In this document: piece after piece, positions 1-8,512 of the stretch
How positions within the stretch are numbered: position 1 is the stretch's first letter
Layout: each line of letters begins with the position of its first letter
Source: Vibrio metoecus
GTDB taxonomy: Bacteria > Pseudomonadota > Gammaproteobacteria > Enterobacterales > Vibrionaceae
Assembly (NCBI RefSeq): GCF_009665255.1
Contig: NZ_CP035686.1
Span: 124,001 to 188,000 of the forward strand
Direction: 5' to 3'
DNA length: 64,000 nt
The notes under the pieces: generated by a model
Database searches by the model: none
What the model saw: only the letters and a program-made list of their open reading frames with translations
What the model was told of the DNA's origin: nothing
Translations under genes and position numbers: made by a program

Positions 1-1292
1 TACGGCTCTGGGTTAAAGTCGTTATTGAGTTTTATGTGATCTACTCGCTCCCAGTATGGCGTAAATGGCGGCGTCATCGTGGATGGAAAATCTGTCGCAT
101 GCGCTGAATCGTAAAACAGAAAACCAAAGTAAGGCTGGCTACGATCGCGCTGATTTAAAAAAGTCAGAAAATCTTCAGTGATACGCTCGTCACGCTGTGG
201 CGAATTGCTCCCAGGTGTGACTGTGCGTAGCTGTGGGATGTTACTGAATATTGTTCGGTCAAACGGTGGGCTATTCAATGGCGCCGAGCCGTAAATGGCG
301 AACTGATAGTTCAAATCCACGAGAGTTTGCATCAGCAATGGGCGAGTTTGGCTGGTTTGGAACTTCTCCCAATAAGTGGCAGGCAATCCATAAAACAGAC
401 TAAACAGCCCCGCTTGTGTTGAGTTTCCACCACTCAAGTGATGCGTAAAGCGCGTTGCTTGCTGTCCAAAATTTGCAACGTTTGGAGTCACTTCGCGATT
501 GGCATCATCAAAACGCCAAGCATCAATGCCAATCACCAAAATGTTAGGGCGCTGTGCGGGGGGCTCGATGCGCAGTGGGCGCAGAGGGTAGTTTAAAGTG
601 CTACTGGTTGGGGCATGAAAAACCACTTGTTGATTGCGAGCTGTTTGTGCATCGACGACACCCAGTTGATTGAAAAAGCGCTTAGCCGTCAAAGGATAAT
701 AGAGCGGCCAATAGTAGCTGTAGCTTGGTATTTCGCTGTCATATGTGGCATCTTTCCACGCATGAATCATCTGGCTGCTGATCAGTGCCAGTAGCCACAG
801 GCTACAGACAGCGCCAATTAAGCGCGGACTTTGGATATGTTGTGCCAGCTTCATGATAAGCCACTGTGCAAAACCAATAACCAGTACGATCAGGCTAGCG
901 ATAACCAACGTGTACCAAGAAACACTGATCACTTGCTGTCCGCCATGCAGTAGCAGATCCCACACAAAGCCACTTAGATGAAAACGGTACTGCTGATACA
1001 CTTCAATATCGACCATCAACAAAATACTGATGGCCCAAGAAGCTAGAAAAACAATACCATGCAGCAGCCGACTCGGTAGCCAAACCAGAGCGAGTGAACT
1101 GAGCGTGATGGCAAAAGCAAAGAGACCAAACCACCCAAATTGAGTGGTTAAGAGATAACTATACGCCGTTGTGTTGCCTGCGCTGACCTCCATCCATTTC
1201 AGATAAGGTAGACCTAAAAAGCTTAATAAAACGGCATTCAAAATAAAGTGACTAAAAAGCCACTGAATATTCTTTTTTATCATCAATAACAT
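1..1292 (-). CDS. DUF3413 / sulfatase-fold inner-membrane protein, YejM (PbgA/LapC)-like, 3' part cut by window edge
   Basis: I translated this by eye on the minus strand from ATG at 1290-1292; about 430 codons are inside the window and the C-terminus lies beyond base 1. The N-terminal ~190 residues hold several hydrophobic membrane segments (DUF3413-like). A periplasmic alkaline-phosphatase/sulfatase-fold domain follows, with the segments PNILVIGIDAWRFDDAN and GNSTQAGLFSLFYGLP, which resemble the matching E. coli YejM segments (GNTTDNGIFGLFYGI). YejM family proteins sense periplasmic LPS and control LpxC turnover through LapB; that role is family knowledge, not visible here. The start at 1292 is preferred because GGGGAT lies 6 bases upstream; an in-frame ATG at 1283 is the alternative. 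The gene is divergent from rnr. It could be a paralogue and not the true YejM orthologue. Confidence 0.88.
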   Translation of the reverse strand, partial: MLLMIKKNIQWLFSHFILNAVLLSFLGLPYLKWMEVSAGNTTAYSYLLTTQFGWFGLFAFAITLSSLALVWLPSRLLHGIVFLASWAISILLMVDIEVYQQYRFHLSGFVWDLLLHGGQQVISVSWYTLVIASLIVLVIGFAQWLIMKLAQHIQSPRLIGAVCSLWLLALISSQMIHAWKDATYDSEIPSYSYYWPLYYPLTAKRFFNQLGVVDAQTARNQQVVFHAPTSSTLNYPLRPLRIEPPAQRPNILVIGIDAWRFDDANREVTPNVANFGQQATRFTHHLSGGNSTQAGLFSLFYGLPATYWEKFQTSQTRPLLMQTLVDLNYQFAIYGSAPLNSPPFDRTIFSNIPQLRTVTPGSNSPQRDERITEDFLTFLNQRDRSQPYFGFLFYDSAHATDFPSTMTPPFTPYWERVDHIKLNNDFNPEP

Positions 1293-1357
1293 GTGGAATC
1301 CCCGTAGCAAATGGGATTGGTTGGACAGCAAAATCGTTGCAAATAATAACTTAAAAG

Positions 1358-1386
1358 TTGACTCAAGTCACATTACCTAGAATGAT
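1358..1386 (+). promoter_or_regulatory. candidate sigma-70 promoter of rnr-rlmB
   Basis: TTGACT (1358-1363), a 17-base spacer, then AATGAT (1381-1386, 4 of 6 matches to TATAAT). Transcription would begin about 1393, just before the inverted repeat at 1399-1432, placing that repeat in the 5' UTR of rnr. Confidence 0.5.
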
Positions 1387-1398
1387 GAACTGGTTCTG

Positions 1399-1432
1399 TG
1401 CGTTGTCATTAGTTGTTCGTAGTGACAACGCA
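1399..1432. repeat. perfect 10-bp inverted repeat upstream of rnr
   Basis: TGCGTTGTCA (1399-1408) and TGACAACGCA (1423-1432) are exact reverse complements separated by 14 bases. With the promoter predicted at 1358-1386, this would be an RNA hairpin at the very 5' end of the rnr transcript. It could instead be a protein operator in the divergent yejM-like/rnr region. No T-run follows, so it is not a terminator. Confidence 0.65.
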
Positions 1433-1474
1433 GTAGGATATAACTAACACCTTCCTAGATAAGCAGGTCTGCCT

Positions 1475-3940
1475 ATGTCTGATACCACACATCTTGATCC
1501 TTTCGCTGATCGCGAAGCCGACAATTATGACAATCCAATTCCGAGTCGTGAGTACATTCTCGAATTTTTAACCCAAGCCAATGTTCCCATGAATCGCAAC
1601 GATATGTTCGAAGCCCTGAAACTCGAGGGTGAAGAGCAATATGAAGGGTTGCGTCGTCGCTTACGAGCAATGGAACGAGATGGACAACTGGTGTTCACAC
1701 GCCGCCAATGCTATGCCTTGCCAGAAAAGTTAGAAATGGTGAAAGGCTATGTGATTGGCCACAAAGATGGCCATGGCTGGGTACGTCCAGAAGGAAGCCT
1801 CAATAAAGAAGGCGATATCCTGTTACCTCATCATCAGATGCGTACGCTAATCCATGGTGATTATGTATTAGTGCAACCAAGCGGTACCGATAAACGTGGC
1901 CGCAAAGAGGGGCGTCTGGTACGCATTTTAGAAGAGCGCAATGGCCAAATTGTTGGGCGTTTCTTCTTTGAATATGGCTATTCGTACGTGGTGCCGGATG
2001 ACTCACGTATTCACCATGACATTTTGATCCCAAATGACTTGCGTGCCGGAGCACGCATGGGCAATGTGGTGGTGATTGAAATTACTGATCGTGGCACGCG
2101 CAATCGCGGCATGATGGGTAAAGTGGTTGAAGTACTTGGCGAAAATATGGCGCCGGGTATGGAAACACAAATTGCGATTCGCACTCACCAAATTCCTCAT
2201 GAATGGCCAGCAGAAGTTGAACAGCAAGTTGCAGGGCTAGGCGAAGAAGTGCCTGAAGAAGCCAAGCAAGGTCGTGTCGATCTGCGCGCTTTGCCATTGG
2301 TGACGATTGATGGTGAAGATGCCCGCGACTTCGATGATGCGGTGTATTGTGAAGCGAAAAAAGGTGGCGGCTGGCGTTTATGGGTGGCGATTGCCGATGT
2401 GAGTTATTATGTACGACCTGATACGGCTCTGGATAAAGAGGCGATCAATCGCGGTAACTCGGTTTACTTCCCATCGCAAGTTGTCCCAATGCTGCCTGAA
2501 GTGCTGTCGAACGGCCTCTGTTCACTCAACCCACAAGTGGATCGCTTGTGTATGGTGTGTGAAATGACGGTATCGGAAACGGGTAAACTTTCTGGCTACA
2601 AGCATTATGAAGCAGTGATGAACTCACACGCTCGTCTGACTTACACCAAAGTGCACGAAATCCTCGAAGGGGATGAAGAGCTGCGTGAGCGCTATAAAGA
2701 GCTGGTTCCGCATCTTGAAGAGCTGCATAGAATGTATCAAGTGCTCAAAGGTGCGCGTGATGAGCGTGGCGCGATTGAGTTTGAAACCGTCGAAACCAAA
2801 TTCATCTTCAATGCTGAGCGTAAAATTGAAAGCATTGAACCGGTGATCCGTAACGATGCTCACAAGCTGATTGAAGAGTGTATGATCCTCGCCAACATTG
2901 CCTCTGCCTCTTTGGTGGAGAAAGCGAAAGAAGCGGCGTTGTACCGAGTCCATGAGCCACCAGGTGAAGAACGTCTCACTGGCTTCCGTGATTTCCTCGG
3001 TGAGTTAGGGCTGGATCTCTCTGGTGGACTTGAGCCGTCACCGACCGATTACGCGAATCTGATGAAACAAATCGGGGAGCGTCCGGACAAAGAACTGATC
3101 CAAACCATGCTGCTGCGCTCCATGAAGCAAGCGGTGTATAACGCGGATAACGCGGGTCACTTTGGCTTGGCGTTGAAACGTTACGCGCACTTTACTTCGC
3201 CAATCCGTCGTTATCCGGATTTGCTGCTACATCGTGCGATCAAATACTTGATTGCTAAGCATGAAGGACGTAACCAAGACCGTTGGACACCCACAGGTGG
3301 TTACCACTATTCCTTCGATGATATGGATTTCTACGGCGAGCAGTGTTCCATGACCGAGCGCCGAGCGGATGATGCGACGCGCGAAGTGTCTGATTGGCTC
3401 AAATGTGAGTACATGCAAGACCATGTGGGTGAAGAGCTTGAAGGTGTGGTCGCTAACGTGACCAGTTTCGGTTTCTTCGTTCGCCTGACTGAGCTGCATA
3501 TTGATGGCTTGGTGCATATTTCGACTTTGGCCAACGATTACTACCACTACGATCCGATCGGACAGCGTCTGGTTGGTGAAAGCTTTGGTGCCATCTACCG
3601 CCTTGGTGATGCAGTGAAAGTAAAAGTGTTAGCGGTAAACCTTGATGATCGCCAAATTGACTTTGAATTGGTTGAAACAAGTCGTAAGCTACGCGGCCAA
3701 GGCAAAACGGCTAAGAAACGTGCCGAAGAAGCCAGAGCCAAAGCGCAAGGCAAAAAAGAGGCTGCAACCAAAGGCGGCCGTGGCAAAGCGCCAGTGAAGT
3801 CAGAGGCGAAACCTCAGGTAGAAGTGACACGCTACCCAGATGGCGAAGGTCGGAGTAAACCGAAAAAGACTAAAGCGCCGAAAAAACGCAAAGACCAAGC
3901 TCGTAAGAAAACCAGTAAAGCACGAGATAAAACCAAATAG
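1475..3940 (+). CDS. rnr: Ribonuclease R (3'-5' exoribonuclease)
   Basis: 821 residues, the usual length for gamma-proteobacterial RNase R. It degrades structured RNA processively from the 3' end and takes part in mRNA, rRNA and tmRNA turnover. An N-terminal winged-helix/cold-shock part is followed by the RNB catalytic domain, whose metal-binding motif TIDGEDARDFDDAVY lies near residues 277-291 and HFTSPIRRYPDLLLHR near 572. An S1 domain spans about 652-735. The last ~80 residues form a Lys/Arg/Ala-rich tail, as expected for the unwinding and ribosome-binding tail of RNase R. GCAGGT sits 7 bases before the ATG. The gene is followed after 7 bases by rlmB, a conserved pair. Unlike E. coli, nsrR is not directly upstream; a divergent yejM-like gene is. 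Confidence 0.97.
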   Translation: MSDTTHLDPFADREADNYDNPIPSREYILEFLTQANVPMNRNDMFEALKLEGEEQYEGLRRRLRAMERDGQLVFTRRQCYALPEKLEMVKGYVIGHKDGHGWVRPEGSLNKEGDILLPHHQMRTLIHGDYVLVQPSGTDKRGRKEGRLVRILEERNGQIVGRFFFEYGYSYVVPDDSRIHHDILIPNDLRAGARMGNVVVIEITDRGTRNRGMMGKVVEVLGENMAPGMETQIAIRTHQIPHEWPAEVEQQVAGLGEEVPEEAKQGRVDLRALPLVTIDGEDARDFDDAVYCEAKKGGGWRLWVAIADVSYYVRPDTALDKEAINRGNSVYFPSQVVPMLPEVLSNGLCSLNPQVDRLCMVCEMTVSETGKLSGYKHYEAVMNSHARLTYTKVHEILEGDEELRERYKELVPHLEELHRMYQVLKGARDERGAIEFETVETKFIFNAERKIESIEPVIRNDAHKLIEECMILANIASASLVEKAKEAALYRVHEPPGEERLTGFRDFLGELGLDLSGGLEPSPTDYANLMKQIGERPDKELIQTMLLRSMKQAVYNADNAGHFGLALKRYAHFTSPIRRYPDLLLHRAIKYLIAKHEGRNQDRWTPTGGYHYSFDDMDFYGEQCSMTERRADDATREVSDWLKCEYMQDHVGEELEGVVANVTSFGFFVRLTELHIDGLVHISTLANDYYHYDPIGQRLVGESFGAIYRLGDAVKVKVLAVNLDDRQIDFELVETSRKLRGQGKTAKKRAEEARAKAQGKKEAATKGGRGKAPVKSEAKPQVEVTRYPDGEGRSKPKKTKAPKKRKDQARKKTSKARDKTK

Positions 3941-3947
3941 GTAAAAC

Positions 3948-4688
3948 ATGAGTAACGAATTGATTTATGGCATCCACGCAGTGAACGCGGTGTTACAACG
4001 CGATCCCGCGCGTTTTGTCGAAGCGTATGTGCTAAAAGGTCGTCAGGATGATCGCCTGCTACCTGTGCTCAATGAACTGATGCGTCTTGGTGTTTCAATT
4101 CAAGAGATGAGCCGTAAAGCGCTGGATGACAAAGCGGAAGGCGCAAACCATCAAGGACTGATTGCCCGTGTTAAACCCGCTCGTCAACTCAATGAAAATG
4201 ATCTTGACGATATCCTCGCTCAGCATGAACAGCCACTGCTGCTGGTGTTGGACGGAGTCACTGACCCACACAACTTAGGCGCTTGCCTGCGTAATGCCGA
4301 TGCAGCAGGTGTTGCAGCAGTCATTGTGCCGAAAGATAAATCGGCACCGATGACCGCAACCGTAAGTAAAGTGGCGTGTGGCGCGGCTGAAACCGTACCG
4401 CTAGTGCGCGTCACCAACTTAGCGCGCACAATGCGTGCGTTGCAAGAAAAGGGTGTCTGGTTTGTTGGTACCGCCGGTGAAGCTACCCACGACATCTACC
4501 AAAGCAAACTGACTGGGCCACTGGCTATCGTGATGGGCGCAGAAGGCGATGGTATGCGTCGCCTAACCCGCGAAACGTGTGATGGACTGATTAAGATCCC
4601 GATGGCCGGGAGTGTATCCAGCCTCAACGTTTCAGTAGCTTGTGGTATCTGCTTGTTTGAAGCAGTGCGTCAGCGCATGGCTAATTAA
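3948..4688 (+). CDS. rlmB: 23S rRNA (guanosine2251-2'-O)-methyltransferase RlmB
   Basis: 246-residue SPOUT-class methyltransferase. A short N-terminal L30e-like RNA-binding domain begins YGIHAVNAVLQRDP. The trefoil-knot SpoU domain carries DGVTDPHNLGACLRNADAAG (about residues 100-119), then VMGAEGDGMRRL and IPMAGSVSSLNVSVA, the three SpoU signature motifs. It uses S-adenosylmethionine to methylate the 2'-O of G2251 in the peptidyl-transferase P loop of 23S rRNA. It starts 7 bases after the rnr stop and is followed by a strong terminator, so rnr-rlmB is a two-gene unit. Confidence 0.96.
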   Translation: MSNELIYGIHAVNAVLQRDPARFVEAYVLKGRQDDRLLPVLNELMRLGVSIQEMSRKALDDKAEGANHQGLIARVKPARQLNENDLDDILAQHEQPLLLVLDGVTDPHNLGACLRNADAAGVAAVIVPKDKSAPMTATVSKVACGAAETVPLVRVTNLARTMRALQEKGVWFVGTAGEATHDIYQSKLTGPLAIVMGAEGDGMRRLTRETCDGLIKIPMAGSVSSLNVSVACGICLFEAVRQRMAN

Positions 4689-4715
4689 TAAGCTTACGGT
4701 GCATACCTCTGATAG

Positions 4716-4742
4716 CGGGCACGAAAGTGCCCGTTTATTTTT
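4716..4742 (+). terminator. Rho-independent terminator after rlmB
   Basis: CGGGCAC (4716-4722), GAAA tetraloop, GTGCCCG (4727-4733), then a T-rich tract to 4742. Confidence 0.9.
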
Positions 4743-4830
4743 ATCTTCTCCCAACCTTATCTATTTCTTCTACCATCTCTCCCGCTACAGCGGCAATTGG
4801 ATTTAATTCCGTTTATTTTTCAGACATCCC

Positions 4831-4858
4831 TTGCAACTGAAACTGTGATCGGTATAAT
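4831..4858 (+). promoter_or_regulatory. S10 operon promoter
   Basis: TTGCAA (4831-4836), 16 bases, then a perfect TATAAT (4853-4858). The bases between the -10 and the expected start (about 4865) are GC-rich (GCCCCGC). This is the type of discriminator seen at promoters under ppGpp/stringent control; the control itself is inferred. The stretch 4743-4830 upstream shows nothing else recognisable. Confidence 0.82.
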
Positions 4859-4865
4859 GCCCCGC

Positions 4866-5136
4866 ACTGGTTAAGCCAGTTGTGAACCAATGAGCAGCGA
4901 GGAGCTGACCCATCTTATTGATAGGTTAGGTAATGTATACTCAGCTTATGTTCGCAGTTAATAAAAATTTAGCTTTCTACTATCTCGCGATAGTTCAGGT
5001 TAATCACCTATTAGCTGACAATGCGTCCTAATCTTGGATGCTACGGTTTCACATAAATCAATCGGCATTCACTCGTCTTGACGAGTTTGAGTGGCGATAT
5101 TGTTTGTGTAATTTTTTAATATTGGAGCTCTGTCTC
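4866..5136 (+). promoter_or_regulatory. S10 operon leader (long 5' UTR, probable L4-responsive attenuator)
   Basis: About 270 transcribed bases precede rpsJ without a convincing gene. It contains hairpin ACTGG/CCAGT (4866-4880) and a compact hairpin ACTCGT-CTTG-ACGAGT (5071-5086), then a run of six Ts (5112-5117) shortly before the rpsJ Shine-Dalgarno TTGGAG. In E. coli the S10 leader binds ribosomal protein L4 and causes both premature termination and translational repression. The hairpin-plus-U-run arrangement here fits that model, but L4 binding is inferred. An ORF reading into rpsJ from 5038 is not the real start. Confidence 0.7.
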
Positions 5137-5448
5137 ATGCAGAACCAACGTATCCGTATCCGCCTGAAAGCTTTCGATTACAAACTGATCGATGCTTCTA
5201 CAGCGGAAATCGTTGAAACAGCTAAGCGCACTGGCGCACAGGTTCGTGGTCCAATCCCACTGCCAACTCGTAAAGAGCGTTTCACTGTTCTTATCTCTCC
5301 ACACGTTAACAAAGATGCTCGTGATCAGTACGAAATCCGTACTCACAAACGTCTAATCGACATCGTTGAACCAACAGACAAAACTGTTGATGCTCTGATG
5401 CGTCTAGACCTTGCTGCGGGCGTTGACGTACAAATTAGCCTAGGTTAA
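5137..5448 (+). CDS. rpsJ: 30S ribosomal protein S10 (NusE)
   Basis: 103 residues starting [19 protein letters not shown], the normal S10 length and N-terminus. The ATG at 5137 is preferred over the in-frame upstream codon at 5038 because the extra 33 residues have no family counterpart and TTGGAG lies just upstream. S10 is in the 30S head and doubles as NusE in NusB-dependent antitermination. First gene of the S10 operon. Confidence 0.97.
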
Positions 5449-5462
5449 GGGAGATTAGAAGA

Positions 5463-6092
5463 ATGATTGGTCTAATCGGTCGTAAAGTGGGCATGACCCG
5501 CGTATTTACTGAAGACGGCGTTTCTATCCCAGTAACTGTTGTTGAAGTTGAAGCAAACCGCGTTTCTCAAGTGAAAACTCTTGAAACTGACGGCTATGCT
5601 GCAATCCAAGTAACTGCTGGTTCTAAGAAAGCTAACCGTGTTACTAAGCCAGAAGCTGGTCACTTCGCGAAAGCGGGTGTAGAAGCTGGTCGCGGTCTTT
5701 GGGAATTCCGTTTGGAAAACGGTGAAGAGTTTGCAGTAGGTTCTGAACTGACTGTTGAACTGTTCAACGAAGTAAAAAAAGTAGACGTTACTGGTACATC
5801 TAAGGGTAAAGGTTTCCAAGGCGCTGTTAAGCGTTGGAACTTCCGTACTCAAGATATGACTCACGGTAACTCATTGTCTCACCGTGCACCGGGTTCAATT
5901 GGCCAATGTCAAACTCCAGGTCGCGTGTTCAAAGGCAAAAAAATGGCAGGTCACATGGGTGCTGAGCGTGTAACGACTCAAAACCTAGAGATCGTACGTG
6001 TTGACGCTGAGCGCAATCTGCTTCTGATTAAAGGTGCAGTCCCAGGCGCAACTGGCGGTAACGTGATCGTCAAACCAGCTGTTAAAGCGTAA
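5463..6092 (+). CDS. rplC: 50S ribosomal protein L3
   Basis: 209 residues beginning MIGLIGRKVGMTRVF. Primary 23S rRNA-binding protein reaching the peptidyl-transferase centre; the loop GSIGQCQTPGRVFKGKKM holds the Gln that PrmB methylates in E. coli. Second gene of the S10 operon, 14 bases after rpsJ. Confidence 0.97.
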   Translation: MIGLIGRKVGMTRVFTEDGVSIPVTVVEVEANRVSQVKTLETDGYAAIQVTAGSKKANRVTKPEAGHFAKAGVEAGRGLWEFRLENGEEFAVGSELTVELFNEVKKVDVTGTSKGKGFQGAVKRWNFRTQDMTHGNSLSHRAPGSIGQCQTPGRVFKGKKMAGHMGAERVTTQNLEIVRVDAERNLLLIKGAVPGATGGNVIVKPAVKA

Positions 6093-6108
6093 CGTCTAGG
6101 AGTAAGTA

Positions 6109-6711
6109 ATGGAATTGATGGTTAAAGGTGCTAACGCACTAACTGTTTCCGAAACTACTTTCGGACGTGAGTTCAACGAAGCTCTTGTACACCAAGTAGT
6201 TGTTGCTTATGCAGCAGGTGCTCGTCAAGGTACTCGTGCTCAAAAGACACGTTCAGAAGTTTCTGGCGGTGGCGCTAAGCCATGGCGTCAAAAAGGTACT
6301 GGCCGTGCACGTGCTGGTACAATCCGTAGCCCAATCTGGCGTACAGGTGGTGTTACTTTTGCTGCGAAACCACAAGATCACAGCCAAAAAGTAAACAAAA
6401 AAATGTACCGTGGTGCTATGAAGAGCATTCTGTCTGAGCTAGTTCGTCAAGAGCGTCTAATCGTTGTTGAAAACTTCTCAGTTGAAGCTCCAAAGACCAA
6501 AGCTCTGGTAGCTAAGCTAAAAGAACTTGAGCTGAACGATGTTCTCATCGTTACTGGCGAAGTAGACGAGAATCTGTTCTTAGCTGCTCGTAACCTGTAC
6601 AAAGTTGACGTGCGTGACGTAACTGGTATCGACCCAGTAAGCCTGATCGCATTTGACAAGGTTCTTATGACTGCTGCTGCAGTTAAGCAAGTTGAGGAGA
6701 TGCTGGCATGA
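6109..6711 (+). CDS. rplD: 50S ribosomal protein L4, autoregulator of the S10 operon
   Basis: 200 residues beginning MELMVKGANALTVSETTF. The long basic loop (GGGAKPWRQKGTGRARAGT) lines the exit tunnel and is the macrolide-resistance region. In E. coli free L4 represses the S10 operon through its leader; the leader at 4866-5136 is the likely target. It overlaps rplW by 4 bases (ATGA). Confidence 0.97.
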   Translation: MELMVKGANALTVSETTFGREFNEALVHQVVVAYAAGARQGTRAQKTRSEVSGGGAKPWRQKGTGRARAGTIRSPIWRTGGVTFAAKPQDHSQKVNKKMYRGAMKSILSELVRQERLIVVENFSVEAPKTKALVAKLKELELNDVLIVTGEVDENLFLAARNLYKVDVRDVTGIDPVSLIAFDKVLMTAAAVKQVEEMLA

Positions 6712-7010
6712 TCCGTGAAGAGCGTCTACTAAAAGTTCTACGTGCTCCGCACATCTCTGAAAAAGCAACTATGTCTGCTGAGAAAGCGAACACTATCGTT
6801 TTCAAAGTAGCAAAAGATGCAACTAAGAAAGAGATCAAAGCAGCTGTAGAAAAGCTATTTGAAGTTGAAGTTAAGTCTGTAAATACCCTGATCATCAAGG
6901 GTAAGACCAAGCGTCAAGGTCTGCGCCAAGGCCGTCGTTCAGACGTGAAAAAAGCGTACGTGACTTTGAATGAAGGTCAAGATCTTGACTTCGTTGGCGG
7001 CGCGGAATAA
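6708..7010 (+). CDS. rplW: 50S ribosomal protein L23
   Basis: 100 residues, starting MIREERLLKVLRAPHISEK. L23 sits at the tunnel exit and is the docking site for trigger factor and SRP. The start overlaps the rplD stop (ATGA at 6708-6711), which indicates translational coupling. Confidence 0.97.
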   Translation: MIREERLLKVLRAPHISEKATMSAEKANTIVFKVAKDATKKEIKAAVEKLFEVEVKSVNTLIIKGKTKRQGLRQGRRSDVKKAYVTLNEGQDLDFVGGAE

Positions 7011-7026
7011 CAGGAGTAGTTGAAAA

Positions 7027-7851
7027 ATGGCTATTGTTAAATGTAAGCCGACTTCGGCTGGTCGTCGTCACGTTGTTAAAGTTGTTAACGCTGACCTGCA
7101 CAAGGGTAAGCCATACGCCCCTCTTCTAGAGAAAAACTCTAAGAACGGTGGTCGTAACAACAACGGTCGTATCACAGTACGTCACATCGGTGGTGGCCAC
7201 AAGCAACACTACCGTTTGGTTGACTTCAAACGTACTAAAGACGGTATCCCAGCGAAAGTTGAGCGTCTAGAATACGATCCAAACCGTAGCGCAAACATCG
7301 CTCTAGTTCTGTACGCAGACGGTGAGCGTCGTTACATCATTGCACCTAAAGGCCTGCGTGCTGGTGACGTTATCCAATCTGGCCCTGATGCGCCGATTAA
7401 AGCGGGTAACGCAATGCCGATGCGCAACATCCCAGTTGGTTCAACTATCCACAACGTTGAATTGACTCCAGGAAAAGGTGCACAGCTGGCTCGTTCTGCT
7501 GGTGCGTACGCGCAACTAGTCGCTCGTGACGGTGCTTATGTAACTATCCGTCTACGTTCTGGTGAAATGCGTAAAGTGCTGTCTGAAGGCCGTGCAACTA
7601 TCGGTGAAGTAGGCAACGCTGAGCACATGCTGCGTGAACTAGGTAAAGCTGGTGCAGCGCGCTGGCGTGGTGTTCGTCCAACCGTTCGCGGTGTGGTAAT
7701 GAACCCGGTTGATCACCCACACGGTGGTGGTGAAGGCCGTACTTCTGGTGGTCGTCACCCAGTATCTCCTTGGGGCGTTCCAACCAAAGGCTACAAGACA
7801 CGTAGTAACAAACGCACTGACAAGTACATCGTACGTCGTCGTAATAAGTAA
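7027..7851 (+). CDS. rplB: 50S ribosomal protein L2
   Basis: 274 residues, full length. The C-terminal segment MNPVDHPHGGGEGR contains the conserved His needed for peptidyl-transferase centre assembly and subunit association. The start follows AGGAG 7-8 bases upstream. Confidence 0.97.
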   Translation: MAIVKCKPTSAGRRHVVKVVNADLHKGKPYAPLLEKNSKNGGRNNNGRITVRHIGGGHKQHYRLVDFKRTKDGIPAKVERLEYDPNRSANIALVLYADGERRYIIAPKGLRAGDVIQSGPDAPIKAGNAMPMRNIPVGSTIHNVELTPGKGAQLARSAGAYAQLVARDGAYVTIRLRSGEMRKVLSEGRATIGEVGNAEHMLRELGKAGAARWRGVRPTVRGVVMNPVDHPHGGGEGRTSGGRHPVSPWGVPTKGYKTRSNKRTDKYIVRRRNK

Positions 7852-7871
7852 TCTATTTAAGAGGATAAGCC

Positions 7872-8150
7872 ATGCCACGTTCTCTCAAGAAAGGTCCATT
7901 TATTGACCTACACTTGCTGAAGAAGGTAGAGAAAGCGGTGGAAAGCGGAGACAAAAAGCCTATTAAGACTTGGTCCCGTCGTTCAATGATCATTCCAACA
8001 ATGATCGGTTTGACCATCGCTGTCCATAATGGTCGTCAACACGTTCCAGTTTTCGTAACTGACGAGATGATCGGTCACAAATTGGGCGAATTTGCACCTA
8101 CTCGTACTTACCGCGGTCACGCTGCGGATAAGAAAGCTAAGAAGAAATAA
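7872..8150 (+). CDS. rpsS: 30S ribosomal protein S19
   Basis: 92 residues beginning [15 protein letters not shown], with the conserved [16 protein letters not shown] motif. It lies in the 30S head, forms a complex with S13 and contributes to a bridge with the 50S. Preceded by AAGAGGA. Confidence 0.97.
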
Positions 8151-8160
8151 GGGGTAAATA

Positions 8161-8493
8161 ATGGAAGCTATCGCTAAACATAACTTTGCTCGTATTTCTC
8201 CTCAGAAAGCTCGCTTAGTTGCAGACCAAATCCGCGGTAAATCTGTGGATCAAGCGCTAGAACTTCTGACCTTCAGCAACAAAAAAGCGGCTGAACTGGT
8301 TAAGAAAGTTCTGGAATCTGCAATCGCGAACGCAGAGCACAACGAAGGTGCAGACATCGACGATCTACGTGTCGCTAAAATCTTCGTAGATGAGGGCCCA
8401 GTCATGAAGCGTATTATGCCTCGTGCTAAAGGCCGTGCGGATCGTATCTTGAAGCGTTCAAGCCACATTACTGTGGTTGTCGCAGATCGCTAA
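8161..8493 (+). CDS. rplV: 50S ribosomal protein L22
   Basis: 110 residues beginning MEAIAKHNFARISPQKARLV. Its C-terminal beta-hairpin (PRAKGRADRILKRSSH) lines the exit tunnel next to L4 and is the SecM-arrest and macrolide-resistance site in E. coli. Confidence 0.97.
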   Translation: MEAIAKHNFARISPQKARLVADQIRGKSVDQALELLTFSNKKAAELVKKVLESAIANAEHNEGADIDDLRVAKIFVDEGPVMKRIMPRAKGRADRILKRSSHITVVVADR

Positions 8494-8512
8494 GAGACTA
8501 GGAGAGTAAGCA

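Noticed and set aside
3227..3547. 106-codon antisense ORF in rnr and many similar antisense ORFs in tamB, rpoN and the ribosomal operons
   Set aside because: They mirror strong coding bias on the other strand, lack ribosome-binding sites and resemble no family.
5038..5136. In-frame upstream start that would lengthen S10 by 33 residues
   Set aside because: S10 is about 103 residues everywhere; ATG 5137 has a good ribosome-binding site and the upstream part lies in the regulatory leader.
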